Positions 52,919 to 63,808 of a DNA stretch of 64,000 nucleotides are shown piece by piece. The position numbers and the translations under genes were made by a program. This DNA is from Zygaena filipendulae (Eukaryota > Arthropoda > Insecta > Lepidoptera > Zygaenidae): positions 8,211,001 through 8,275,000 of the forward strand of contig OU015673.1 in the NCBI GenBank assembly GCA_907165275.2. Reading direction: 5' to 3'. The stretch's first letter is position 1. Every line of letters starts with the position of its first letter. The notes beneath the pieces were generated by a model. The model did no database searches. It saw nothing but the letters and a program-made list of their open reading frames with translations, and was not told the DNA's origin.

Positions 52919-53295
52919 AACTAGCTGTGCCCCACGGATTCCAAGACCCGCGTGAGTTTTGGAATCCCCGTAGAAACTTTAAAATAGTCTAATTTACTCC
53001 TTATAACATCACCTAATTAGCAGTGAAAGTTCCGTCGAAATCGGTCCAATCGTTTCGGAGATTCACCCGCGTGAGTTTCGGAATTCCCGCAGGAACTACA
53101 AACTTTTTTATTCTTCTCCTTACAATAAATGAATTGGCGTTCGTTTGCCTCGCTAAAACTCAAGAATGGCTGGACCGATTTGGCTAATTTTGATCTTGAA
53201 ATATTTGTGAAAATACATGGAAGGTTTAAAAAGTAAATAGGCTACTTTGGGGTTCCTGCGAGAATCCCAAAACTCACCGCGGGGCACAGCTAGAA
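52919..53295. repeat. Family H variant copies
   Basis: Forward copy 52,919-53,100 (CTAGCTGTGCCCCACGGATT, GAATTCCCGCAGGAACTAC) joined to a reverse copy 53,105-53,295 (GAATGGCTGGACCGATTTGG, GGTTCCTGCGAGAATCCC, CGGGGCACAGCTAG). Confidence 0.6.
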
Positions 53296-53864
53296 AAGTA
53301 TCAAAAGCTAGTTTCCGATAGCAATTGCAATAGCTAATTTGTAGAAGTCCCACTTACTCAGGGTCATTTACAAGACACCACCTTACTAATTTCTTTGGTT
53401 GCCCGATACAATTCTCTCATTGACTTGTTAAGCTAGCCAATTTACTGCCGAGGCACTCCAACTTCCGGCCAACAATACACTTTCAACTCTCACCCTTTGT
53501 TGTAAAGTTGGAAGTTATTCAACAAATGCTACAAAGAGCCAAAGTGAACCATCAAAAGTTTCCCCTTTTGCTAACATTTCGAAAACTATCCATAACGATG
53601 TTGGAAATCTCGTTCCCTATTGCTGTAGAGCCTGCGAGTTGTTTCGATAATAAAAGTAGGCTACAATATATTCTGGCAATTCTACTTCTTAATATATCTA
53701 TGGAGTTTTATGAAGACATGGTAGGTTCATGTAGAAAACGTCTCCCAAAAGCAAATATAAGAAATGCGAATGAATTTTTTTTTATAAAATATTGTTTTGG
53801 AGATCTTTTTGGAGATCTTTAAAAAAATAAGATTTTTAGAAAAAAAAAAAATATTTTGTAACGT
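53296..53864. other. No gene I can support
   Basis: A plus-strand frame of 104 codons (53,508-53,822) starts MEVIQQMLQRAKVNHQKFPL. It has no domain I recognise and ends in an AT-driven tail. Confidence 0.35.
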
Positions 53865-54040
53865 TATTTTAAAACGCCACCTTGAGTCTACATTGCTCAG
53901 TGATGATAATTTATCTGTAGATCGTGGATTAGGAACCAAATTCCGACCGCTCCAAATGCCAAAATATTATAAATTAATATTCTGTATACCATAACACACG
54001 TTGTAAATGATTTTTTTGTGGCGTTTTATGGTCATAGTGA
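53865..54040. mobile_element. Family E fragment, diverged
   Basis: CCGACCGCTCCAAATG, ATTAATATTCTGTATACCAT and AACACACGTTGTAAATG match the reverse complement of the 9,455-9,684 copy. The right end is TGGTCATAGTGAATCA. Confidence 0.5.
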
Positions 54041-54049
54041 ATCATTTTT

Positions 54050-54099
54050 TATTAACCGACTTCCAAAAAGGAGGAGGTTCTATGTTCGATTGTATGTAT

Positions 54100-54157
<58 letters not shown>

Positions 54158-54335
54158 ATGTTCACCGATTACTCGAAGACGGTTGGACCGATTTCAAAAA
54201 TTCTTTTTTTGTTTGAAAGGGTATACTCCCAATTAGGTCCCATTGCCACCAAGTCGGGATCTGATGATGGGATCTTGGAGAAATCGAGGGAACTCTTCAA
54301 AAATTATAGGCACACCTATAGCGATTTGGGTATTT
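54050..54335 (+). repeat. Family I repeat
   Basis: TTAACCGACTTCCAAAAAGG, the poly-T run, GATTACTCGAAGACGGTTGG and GCCACCAAGTCGGGATCTGA. A related block is repeated downstream at 54,460-54,700, giving a degenerate direct duplication. Confidence 0.7.
54101..54153. repeat. Poly-T tract, 53 bp
   Basis: An uninterrupted run of T inside a family I copy. Its length may be unreliable because of sequencing slippage. Confidence 0.9.
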
Positions 54336-54459
54336 TTTATAGTAAATTGTTCATTTGCTTTCGAAAAGCTAAATTTGAAGAAGTGGAACTGATGATGAAG
54401 ACCACAGATGGTCATCGGAACTACTCAACAATAATACGTATTTCAGGGGGTCCTAGTTA

Positions 54460-54700
54460 GAGTGATTTGGAAAATTATTTTTTTGTTTGAAAGGAGATAC
54501 TTCCGAATTGGTCACATTGTCACCAAGTCAGGATCTGATGGTGGGATCTTGGAGAAATCGAGGGAACTCTTCAAAATTTATAGGCACACCCATAGCGCTT
54601 TGGGTATTTTTGATAGTAAATCGTTTATTTGCTTTTGGAAAGTAAAATTTGAAGAAGTGGAACTGATGATGAAGACCGCAGTTGGTCATAGAAACTACTA
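54460..54700 (+). repeat. Family I internal block, second copy
   Basis: TTTGTTTGAAAGGAGATACT, ATTGTCACCAAGTCAGGATC, AAAATTTGAAGAAGTGGAAC parallel 54,200-54,420. Confidence 0.65.
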
Positions 54701-54947
54701 AATAATAGGGATTTCACAGGTTCCGATTCATTAACTTTAATGTGGTTTCTAAACAATTTATGTTCGTCATAATGTATATGGTGAAGTGGAACTGATGATG
54801 GTGTACCAGCAGAACTCCTTAAAAATTAACGTCCCTGCATCGGGAAAAGCAATATTTTGTAAAAGGTTATGAGCAGTTGACAGTAGGCTATTGTAACTTA
54901 GATAAATTACAAACCGACTCACTAAAAAGCAAGAAATAAACAAATTT

Positions 54948-55357
54948 TTAACAAAAAAATTAAAACCGACTTCCAAAAACACAAATCTAAAAAAGCTAAA
55001 AATAAAAAGCTAAAATAACAAAATACCGATTTAATCCAAAAGACAAAAACACACGTAATATTATTATTGGTTTGTGCTACCACTGATCGGTGTGAAGTCG
55101 GTGACAAGCCAAATATGGAGAGGGTAGACGGGCTAAGTCGACTCCTGCCACCAGCTCTTCGTGAGCAGAACAACTCAACTGGTGTTTGCCACCAGCGGGC
55201 TTGTCACCGAATTCAAACCGATCAGTGGTAGCACAAACCAATAATAATATTACGTGTGTTTTTGTCTTTTGGATTAAATCGGTATTTTGTTATTTTAGCT
55301 TTTTATTTTTAGCTTTTTTAGATTTGTGTTTTTGGAAGTCGGTTTTAATTTTTTTGT
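54948..55357. repeat. Large inverted repeat of family I ends
   Basis: Arms of about 140 bp: AATTAAAACCGACTTCCAAA through TATTATTGGTTTGTGCTACC at the left, mirrored by the complement at 55,217-55,357. The centre (about 125 bp) carries two further inverted GGTGACAAGCC words. Identical peptide readings appear on both strands because of the symmetry and are not genes. Confidence 0.8.
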
Positions 55358-55904
55358 TAATTATTTATTTTGTTAGAAACTGTAAGCTGTATGTACATAG
55401 TTGAGTGTTTGGCTGTATGTTGTATTGTATGTAGTGCAGTTTTCTGACACCGGTGACAGCTTTCAATTTCAGGCATAAACCTTTTTTTTTTTTTGGTGAA
55501 GTTTACCCCTCTCGGGGAAGGCAGAAGGAATCTTAGTCCATATAGCTAATTCATTAGTATTCTCTTCTTCTGAAGTTATTTACATCGAAATGCATTGGTG
55601 AGATGCATTTCGATGCTTTGCCGGAACTTTTGGAAGCAAATCTTTACAGTTGAACCTTAATAGGACGCTCTGTGGGAAGTTGTATAGTAAAACGACAAGC
55701 TCCCGATGAACGCCCTATTTCATCTTATTTCACTCTTTCCGCACACTATTCATCACTAATGGATCACTATTATGCAAAATCCACCACATTCACACAATAT
55801 TAATCACGATAAACTAATTTGCAAAACAAAGAAATAAAACTGACGTCCACTCTGCTAGAAATCCCGCCAAAAGTCTCAGGCATAAACCATAAGCTTAGCT
55901 AGAT
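55358..55904. other. No gene; small hairpin
   Basis: Only CATCGAAATGCAT and its complement around 55,583-55,615 stand out. Confidence 0.45.
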
Positions 55905-56110
55905 AAGATAAGATAAAGATTTATTTAAGCAAGAGGAGAAACACAACACAAATGAACACATACAGAACAACACAAATGAAAACAATTAAAGAATAACAAA
56001 ATAAATAATAACGAAATAAAGAAAAAAATAAAAACAAAACAAGGAAAAACGAAATATAACTAAACAAGAAATAATAACATATTTTATCACTTGTGTGGTA
56101 AAACTAAAGA
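55905..56110 (-). mobile_element. LINE 3' end
   Basis: GATAAGATAAGATAAAGATT then TATTTAAGCAAGAGGAG. On the minus strand this is AATAAATC with a (TTATC)n tail. The body is A-rich. Confidence 0.45.
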
Positions 56111-56438
56111 AATAATTTAATCGCTATGGCACACAAACTACTTAGAGATACTATGCTATGGCATCACTTGACATAAACATGTCGCCGGCTGAAGGACTAG
56201 CTTCCATGGCCATATAATAAATAAAAAAAAAATATACATGTCGCAGTCATCTGGTTGAATCAGCTATTTGATTGTATGACTAGCACGTTCATAGAATGAT
56301 GACATTTAATTGAATGACTAAAGGACGATAGGATAGGTAGTGCACGCATATAAAACATTTTTTGTTCGTTTTTTTCTTTGGCGACTTGATCACCAGTACA
56401 AACCTAAGCTAACCAACAAAAGTCAAAAAGTTCATTCA
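56111..56438. other. No recognisable gene
   Basis: A reduplicated GAATGACTA / TGTATGACTA word near 56,270-56,320. Nothing else. Confidence 0.4.
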
Positions 56439-56766
56439 ATAGGCATGTTGACTAATTTTTATATTTTAATCCGTCTTGTAGATTATTAAAAAATATTGGA
56501 CACGTATTTTTTCTTTTTTTACATAATCAAAAAATAACGGCGATATATTGAGTTGAAATTTCGCGTGACGTCACTATTCTGACAGTTTGTATGGCGGTTT
56601 TAGCGGTTAGTGACGTCACGGGCCCCTCACCCTAAACTTTAATGCGCTTTATCTCTGTATATTTTAATTTATCTGATAAAGCAAAAAATACGTGTCTATT
56701 GTTTTTTATTTTCTAACTGACGGACTAATTAGAATTTTGATTTTCAAAAGTAGTCGACATCCCCAT
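56439..56766 (+). mobile_element. Family A MITE
   Basis: Forward copy from ATAGGCATGTTGAC to GTCGACATCCCCAT with both TGACGTCA sites. Its last bases plus flank (CACATCCCCATTCAGTG) are repeated about 30 bp downstream. Confidence 0.85.
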
Positions 56767-56937
56767 TCAGTGTCGTCATTCAGTCAGTCCACATCCCCAT
56801 TCAGTGTAGTCATACAATCAAGTAACCGAGTCAACCAAATGACTGCGATATACATATTACCTATGTGCGTTACAATAACTTGTAAGTACATTGGTAGCAT
56901 AAGGTTCACATTCCTCTAAACCCATTTATTTTTTTCA

Positions 56938-57160
56938 TGACTAGCTGTCCCCCGCGGTTTCACCAGCGGTAATTTTGGAGTTCCAGTGGGAATTTCGGAA
57001 TAATAAGTACCCTATGTCACTAAGGACTACCGCAGCTTCCTATAAGTGAAAGAATTTTCAAAATCGGTTCAGTAGATCCAGAGATTAACCCCGACAACGT
57101 GCAACGTCACAAACTACAAATAAACAAACTTTGCCTCTTTTTATAATATTAATCTAGATA
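56938..57160 (+). repeat. Family H repeat, complete copy
   Basis: TGACTAGCTGTCCCCCGCGG through TCCTATAAGTGAAAGAATTT to CTTTTTATAATATTAATCTA. Confidence 0.7.
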
Positions 57161-57607
57161 AACAATATCGATAGCGTTGCTACTTGAATTGAATTGAATT
57201 GAATTGGAACTTGTTAGTGAACTGCAAAATTGGACCTAAAAATATGATGGACCAGCTGTTTCGAATAAGACGCTGAAACAACCGCTACATGATGAGCTTC
57301 AATCAATACGAGGGTAGTTGCTTTACGTCAACTACGGCGTATTGGCAAAAGCAGATACCGACAGGTACAGTCGGCAACAATAGTCATCGCAGACTGCAGT
57401 ATTAGAATATTAGTAACAACTTCTGCAACTGAATTCCTTGCAAATGCGAATGTGAGTTTGTTTGTTAGTTATGCTTTTCCGCCTTAACTACTCAAGTGAA
57501 ATAACAATAAGACTTTAAAATTATCATGATATGAAATTTCGGTTGACTTTCTTCAACATCAACTTTTCTTCAACCCAACCTTTTTCGTTTAAGTTTGTAT
57601 ACCCTTT
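57161..57607. other. No recognisable gene
   Basis: (GAATT)n-like run near 57,185. Nothing else. Confidence 0.4.
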
Positions 57608-57765
57608 ACTGAAAGTGAGTTTGTTTGTTTGTTAAGCTTTCCCGCCTTTGACGGCTCAATCGATCGTCATGGGATTTTGCATGCACGTTGTCAGTGGTAC
57701 AGAAGAGGACATAGGGTACTTTGTACCCCGGAATTCCCGCGGGATCTCCGAAACCACAAAGAACA
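57608..57765 (-). repeat. Family H repeat
   Basis: GAAAGTGAGTTTGTTTGTTT, GACGGCTCAATCGATCGTCA, GGAATTCCCGCGGGATCTCC. Confidence 0.65.
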
Positions 57766-57818
57766 GGTAGTCATTTTATATCTTTCAGTTTATTTTTAAT
57801 ATGATTATTGTGAATAAA

Positions 57819-58145
57819 ATAGGGATGTTGACTACTATTGAAAATCAAAATTCTAATTAGTCCGTCAGTTAGAAAATAAAAAAACAATAGACACGTATTT
57901 TTTGCTTTTTTAAATAAATTAAAATATACCGAGATAAAGCGCATTAAAGTTTAGGATGAGGAGGTCGTGACGTCACTAACCGCAAAACCGCCATACAAAC
58001 TGTCAGAATAGTGACGTCACGCGAAATTTCAACTCAATATATCGCCGTTATTTTTTGATTACGTAAAAAAGAAAAAATACGAATCCAATATTTTTTAATA
58101 ATCTACAAGACGGACTAAAAAATAAAAATTAGTCAACATGCCCAT
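57819..58145 (-). mobile_element. Family A MITE
   Basis: Reverse copy from ATAGGGATGTTGACTAC to TAGTCAACATGCCCAT with both TGACGTCA sites. Confidence 0.87.
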
Positions 58146-58425
58146 TATAATATTATGTCGCTCGAGCTTTCCCTGCTGTCGCTACCACCAGCCCGCCAGT
58201 CGTGGGAACGGCGAGCAATTTCCAAGATAACCCCCAACTGCTGTGCAATCACACAAATTGACTGCTACCTAGGTATGCTAGTGAAAGTCTAAAATAAACT
58301 TCCCATATTTCTGGTCTAAAGAATATCGTATGTTTACGATCTATGTAAGTATTATAGTATATTTTCTCATAAATTTCCCAATCTTCATATAAATTGTTTC
58401 CTTTGCCATTTAAGATATTATATAC
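58146..58425. other. No recognisable feature
   Basis: Nothing identified. Confidence 0.4.
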
Positions 58426-58635
58426 TAGCTGTGCCCTGAGTTTTCACCCGCGGTAATTTCGGAGTTTCCGCGGGAATTCCGGGTTGAAAAGTACCCTATG
58501 TCCTTCTCTGTACCCCTGACAACGTTCATGCCAAATTTCATCCAAATCCGTTCAGTCGTTTTTGTGTGATTAAGTAACAAACATCCAAACATCCACACTT
58601 TCACATTATTATTAGTAGAATTTATTAGTAGGATA
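58426..58635 (+). repeat. Family H repeat, complete copy
   Basis: ACTAGCTGTGCCCTGAGTTT, GAGTTTCCGCGGGAATTCC, CCTTCTCTGTACCCCTGACA to a TTATTAGTAGGATAAT end. Confidence 0.7.
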
Positions 58636-58814
58636 ATAACTATAGAGAAAACTTATTAGTTTATAGCAAAGAAAACGTGATAAAGAAAGATGTTATTTTT
58701 CTAAAAAAAGATTTAATAAATAGTTATAGTGTATTTTGGTAAAATAAATAAACATTAGAATAAACAATAAATACTTAAATAAAATTTCAATAGGTACTAA
58801 TATAATAATTTCAA

Positions 58815-59015
58815 AAGTAACTCTGTCTGTCTGTCTGTTATCTTATCACGCTTTAACTACTCGAACGATCATTGGAAATTTTGCTTACACACTGCAGTCA
58901 AAGTTACAAAAAAGGAAATAGGGTAGTTTTTATTCGGAATTCCTGCGGGAACTCAGAGGTTAGCGTTAAGCTCCGAGTTCCCGCAGGAATTCCGGGGTGA
59001 AACCGCAGAAACATC
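58815..59015 (-). repeat. Family H repeat with inverted end
   Basis: (TCTG)n head, ACTACTCGAACGATCATTGG, TTCCTGCGGGAACTCAGAGG, then the same words again inverted (CCGAGTTCCCGCAGGAATTC). Confidence 0.6.
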
Positions 59016-59529
59016 TACTTATGCGTTGATCTTAAATATCCTTATCTCTCATCATCTTACACCTTCTTTCTTACATCCTCGCTAGCATTCTTTCACAAAT
59101 ACAAAGTCATTTAGACATTTATGTGCAGAAAATCAAATGATCTTCAATACTGGTAATGGAACACCTCATCACAATGATTTTGAGAAATTCTTATTCAGTG
59201 AACATTATTATCTATTGCAATAAAATTTCAACTGGGAGATTGTCTGTACGTTGAAGATTGTATAAAAAGGGTAACTACATTTAACACTCACTTCCTAAGA
59301 ACATAATGTTATCTAGCTATTTGTTTCTGTTTACAACAGTCACAATTTTCTATTTTAATAATAATGCTGAAGTAAAAAAATGTGTGGTAAAAAGTGCTTG
59401 TTGCCATGCTAATTTGAAATCAATATTACCATCAGTTAAATTAATACCAATAGTCATTTTTATTATGAATATCTTAAAAGACTTGAATTGAAATTAGTTT
59501 TTTAAGCAACTAAATATTTATATCCTATG
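59016..59529. other. No gene I can support
   Basis: A plus-strand frame of 61 codons at 59,306-59,491 begins hydrophobic (MLSSYLFLFTTVTIFYFNNN) and could pass as a signal peptide. The preceding ~30 bp include GTATAAAAAGG near 59,260, a TATA-like word. Too little for a gene call. Confidence 0.3.
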
Positions 59530-59695
59530 AGTACATATAAAAAATCAATTGCCGTTCTTTAGTCTGGCAAAAACTCTAAAATGGCTGGACCGATTTAAAT
59601 ACTTAATCCTTTTTTGTTGTGTTCGTAATTGTCAGATGATCTGTATTAAAGAAAGGTGGGAGTTCCTGTGGGAATTCGGCGGTACAGCTAGTTTT
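59530..59695 (-). repeat. Family H variant fragment
   Basis: AAAATGGCTGGACCGATTTA, GGGAGTTCCTGTGGGAATTC, GGTACAGCTAGTTT. Confidence 0.5.
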
Positions 59696-59759
59696 AAATA
59701 GATCACCAAAAAATTTAATATAGACATAGCCATATACTTTATTTGGCATCGACATCATA

Positions 59760-61650
59760 ATTAAAACGCGTGTTAACTATTACTATGACAAAAACGAAGC
59801 GAGCGGAGCCACGGGTACAAGTACGCCAGTACAATCTAGTCTGTCTGAACTCCCAAGCGAGCGGAGCCACGGGCGATGGTAAGTGCACGTTCAGCAAGTA
59901 CAATCCAGCCGTCCCAACTCAACGCCGTGTTCAATAATTCATAGCAACCCATCGACACTCAAGCCCCGGCAGCGAGCGGTGTGCTTCTGTTTTGTGAGAG
60001 CTCCCCACTAGGTAACGTGCGTGCGTGCGGCTTTCGTTCTTTCCAATGAATAGTAAAGTGCCTCTATTACCGAGGGATTACCCTAAAAGGGGGCACCGAA
60101 CCGCAAGGGTGTCGATGTGTCCGCGACGAGAGTTCGTTGTTGGATTTTGTTTATTTAATCATTCGTTGCTGCACGTAAAAAACCAATACAATATATGTAG
60201 TATATCGTTAACATTCTATGTCACAAAGGCACTACGTACCTATGATTAAAACTAGATTTTGTCTGCACACAAAAGCTTTGAAATTCCCGCATATCTATTG
60301 CAATATAGTCTGAAATTTTTTTTTCTAAATAAAATGTGTCCGTAAAAGTACGAATAAAATCCCTTGCGAAGGCTTAATTCCGCTACGTATGGCCTTTAAA
60401 AACGGCCCCTAGTGGATCGAGGAACAGTAGCCCAACTTGCCTCGTTACAACAGTAGTTAACTGTAGTTTGGGACGGAGCCCGCGTGTTCTCGCTTTTTAT
60501 ACGCCAGTTTAAGGGTATAACGTGTTTCTTTTATTTTTTCCACCCGCGTGCTCAGATTAAAGAACGGAAATCAGATACCGCGTGGCTCACCGTTTTTAAC
60601 CGACTGCGTGACGCAAAGGAGCTTTATTAGCCTATATTTCTTTTTTGTTTTTTATGGCACTCTAGAGACCAAATGCCTTGACCGATTTTGATGATAGTAA
60701 CGTCAATCGAATTATCTTAATCTTGCTAAAGTCACTAAAATGTGTAGAATAAAAAAAGTTTTAAAATTCAAATAACACGACTACGGAAAAAATAAACTGT
60801 AAAAAAGATATTGAAACAATGACTTATTTCTGTCTCCAATCCGACACCTTTTAATTGAACAATACAAAAAATGTTATTGCCTTTGACTTTAATCGTTTAC
60901 ACTTTACACTTTACAGTATTAAGTAAATTTTGTTCTTGCGGGGTGTCGGATTCGAGATTATCTTGTATCATCTTTTTTTTTTTATAATTTTTTTTTTCGG
61001 GTCATGCTCAATCTGTTTTTCGCTACTTAATATATATTTTTGCACACAAATTTCTTTACGGGGGCCCATTTTACAGCGAAGCGTTCCCTCGGGACTTTTT
61101 AATTTCAAAATCGCGATCCGAGCGGCGCGCGTTCGCAATAAAAACAAATTGTTTTACAGAATAACTGACTCCGAAAAGTTCGAAACATTTTTTTTTTCAT
61201 CTTTGTACTGTAGGTGTAGTCTATCGTTAATATCATTTTGAGAGTAACTCTTACTGCCTGTTACCATTTACGCATAAATGTAGCGGGAGCAGGATGGATG
61301 GCATGGCTCGATCGCCACCAAAGGGGAAGCTCCGCGGCTCCGACTGCAAATCGTCGGAAGTCGTATATAAGTATATGCAGCGCAATGTGAAAACTTCGTT
61401 AGCGCGATTCAGGGCTTCCATATAGCCAGTACTCGTCGCTTCATTGTAGTTCGTGACTTGTGGCGTAGGGGTCACCAAGACTCCCTCCCGAGACCGGAGG
61501 TCTGATAGTCTGAAGCTCAGTATTCTCGAATGTCACTTTGAAAATCCCAGTTAGTCAGGATTGCATTTCTTGCTCCATAGTCTGCAGTGAGTCGAGACCG
61601 TGCTACTCAGCTGGCAAAAAAAGTAAACTAACTAAAAACTAAAATTTGGT
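59760..61650. other. Less repetitive, locally GC-rich stretch
   Basis: I recognise none of families A-I here, unlike its surroundings. It contains a 17-bp direct repeat GCGAGCGGAGCCACGGG (59,799 and 59,857), GC-rich pieces at 59,860-60,120 and 61,280-61,500, and a TATATAAG word near 61,361. Several short open frames exist (60,025-60,249 plus; 61,251-61,478 minus), none with a known domain. It may hold regulatory sequence or an exon of a host gene. Confidence 0.4.
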
Positions 61651-61983
61651 TTACAAGCCCCGTTATAAGCTAGACGTCCTCGAGGGCTTTAAAAAACAGC
61701 ACTTACTCATATAATACAGTCTAAAAGCTAAAAAGTAAGAGCAATTCATTTTGTTTATTTAATTAAAATAATTAACGCGTCTTAAAAGGTGTCATTGAGA
61801 TTTCAATTAATATTCATAAATAATTTAAGCTCGTTTTTCCCGTTTTATAGTAAGTAGAGCGAGTGGATATGATAACGGGATTTTTAATGACCATCTCAAG
61901 AAAACTCGTGGCAAGATGGTGTCTGTGTATACTAATATAAATGGTGTACAGAGTATAGCTGCTCCCTTAACGAAGTTGACATG

Positions 61984-62020
61984 CTATAATCGTTAACGCA
62001 TAGAAAACTAACGATTATAG
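61984..62020. repeat. Perfect 12-bp inverted repeat
   Basis: CTATAATCGTTA and TAACGATTATAG separated by 13 bp. Confidence 0.8.
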
Positions 62021-62114
62021 ATTGATATCTTGGCTAAGGGGGCTGGTCCCACCGCGGTTTCTCTCCTGTTAATTTCGGAAAACCCTCAGGAACTCGTTAT
62101 ATCGAGATTAAACT

Positions 62115-62375
62115 ACACAACTATAAAGTAGTTTGCTCAGAATCGAACTCCGAACCGATCGTACCATATTTTCATATAGGAAATATGAATATTTTTTCAT
62201 TGTTATAAGTGTGTCTAAATGATTTTTAATACAATATTTGGCGCGTACGCCACCCGTAGAAAAAAAATCGAATCAGTCATTGACAGGTGACAAGTAGTTG
62301 CGGACGTAGCGCTTGAAACTTCGTAGATACGTCACCTCTAAAACCAACGTTGAATAAGTTTTAAAATCTACTATC
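62115..62375. mobile_element. Family D repeat, truncated
   Basis: AAAGTAGTTTGCTCAGAATC, TTGGCGCGTACGCCACCCGT and ACTTCGTAGATACGTCACCT match the other two copies. The right terminal repeat is missing. Confidence 0.65.
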
Positions 62376-62689
62376 TTTAAACGAGCAATTCTTGTGTCCC
62401 ATTTATACATTTTTTGTATTCCGAATCTGGGAAACGGCTGCAACGATTTTCATGAAATTTTGTATGCAGGGGGTTTCGGGGGCGATTAATCGATCTAGCT
62501 AGGTTTCATTTTTAGAAAACGTCGTTTTATCCATGTTTTTAGATAATGAGAAATGAGTGCTATTTTTCTACTTAACAACAGATGGCGTTACGAGCGAGGT
62601 TTTATTTTTACCCACAGAGCAAATAAAATTGGCGATGTTTCCGTACAAAGATATACCAAAAAAAAACACCCAGCAAAGCTCCGTCTGGT
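62376..62689. other. Unclassified sequence upstream of a LINE remnant
   Basis: GGCTGCAACGATTTTCATGA and GGGGGTTTCGGGGGCGATTA have the look of a dispersed repeat but occur once here. Confidence 0.35.
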
Positions 62690-62892
62690 ATAATTATTAT
62701 AAGCCTAAGACTAGGCTCCATAAAATTTCTAAGTCATTTAAAGGACAATGTATACGCTTTTACAACAAACTCCAAAACGATGTAACTAATTTGTCAATTA
62801 ATAAATTCAAGACACTTATTAAACACAGATTATGCGATAAAGCATATTATAGTGTAGTAGACTATTTAAATGATACAGACGTTTGGGAATGA
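62690..62892 (+). pseudogene. LINE ORF2 C-terminal fragment
   Basis: The last ~68 codons of a non-LTR reverse-transcriptase protein: KTRLHKISKSFKGQCIRFYN, then NKFKTLIKHRLCDKAYYSVV and a DYLNDTDVW end. The SFKG...FYN.L...FK...K..L..KAYY....DYL.D...W pattern is the recurrent C-terminal block of such elements in lepidopteran genomes. The frame extends upstream to 62,557 without similarity. The polymerase domain is absent. Confidence 0.75.
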
Positions 62893-63085
62893 ATTGCTCT
62901 ATCCAATTACTATTTTTTGTTCTCCTAGTTTATAAGTGTGATCATTAAAAGACAGCGCTGCTGAGTTTCTTGTCAGTTCTTCTCAGCAGAGGACGTATTC
63001 CGAACTGACTGTAATTTATAGTTCTAAGAACCTGCTGACGATTACAAGTAATTGTAACTAAATAAATAAATTCTTTATACCAATC
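62690..63085 (+). mobile_element. 5'-truncated LINE, 3' end
   Basis: ORF2 C-terminus, then a 3' UTR with GCGCTGCTGAGTTTCTTGTC and CTTCTCAGCAGAGGACGTAT, and a TAACTAAATAAATAAATTC end. Typical of a jockey/CR1-like element cut short at its 5' end. Confidence 0.7.
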
Positions 63086-63514
63086 CTAAGTAATAAATAG
63101 CTTTTGAATTTTTGAATTTTGAATATACTTTTTGGCTCCGTCATCCAGGTGCTATTAATAATCTCGACATCGTTTACATTTTAATCATACCTATTATTAT
63201 TTATTTTTTAAATGGGATGTACCTATCAGTTAAAGATAACAAGGATAATATAAATACAATAAGCTTACGTTGTTTGGATGATAAGATATGGACATAAAAA
63301 CACAGTGTCACTGTGGAATATTAGATGTGATCCTGACAAAAATATATGTACCCCTCGTACTCTTTTTGCACGTCTTTTATCCCCACATAAAATATTATGT
63401 GGAAACAGTCAAATAAGGTTATCAAAACGACGGTATTACGTCACGTTCATAGACTAATCATGTAGAATAGACTACGCAAGTTGTATCTTTAAGCGTGCCA
63501 CAATCAAGCTCTAA
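63086..63514. other. No recognisable gene
   Basis: AT-rich. A short CACAGTG...CACTGTG palindrome lies near 63,300. Confidence 0.4.
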
Positions 63515-63808
63515 TTGCACAAATTACATTACATGGCTGGCGCCTTCAAAAGCCAAAAAAAAAACGTCACTAGAAAAACTATTTATTTAACTAGAAGTTT
63601 CTTATATGTTACGAATGGAATAATTTTTTTTTTTTGTTATTTTTTTTTCTTAGAAAAAAGGAAGAGAAAAACTAGCTATGCTCAGTTGTCAGAATTCTCA
63701 GTGTCAATGCATTACTTAACTAGAAGTTTTTTATATGTTACCAATGGAATAAAATTATGGTTAATGCTTAACGTTTATTTTTATGTATTTGCAAATATTT
63801 TTTCATAA
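63515..63808 (+). other. Open frame with an internal duplication
   Basis: 97 codons. YLTRSFLYVTNGI occurs twice, at about residues 24-36 and 67-79, because a ~45-bp DNA segment is repeated at 63,584-63,630 and 63,712-63,756. No domain was recognised. It is more likely a repeat than a gene. Confidence 0.3.

Noticed and set aside
54098..54460. 120-codon ORF beginning with a long poly-Phe run
   Set aside because: It is the translation of the 53-bp poly-T tract in a family I repeat.
55186..55404. Two nearly identical ORFs on opposite strands sharing NNNITCVFVFWIKSVFCY
   Set aside because: They are the two arms of the inverted repeat read outward, not genes.
61359..61370. TATA box for a host gene
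   Set aside because: TATATAAG is common by chance in AT-rich DNA, and no coding exon or transcript evidence follows it.
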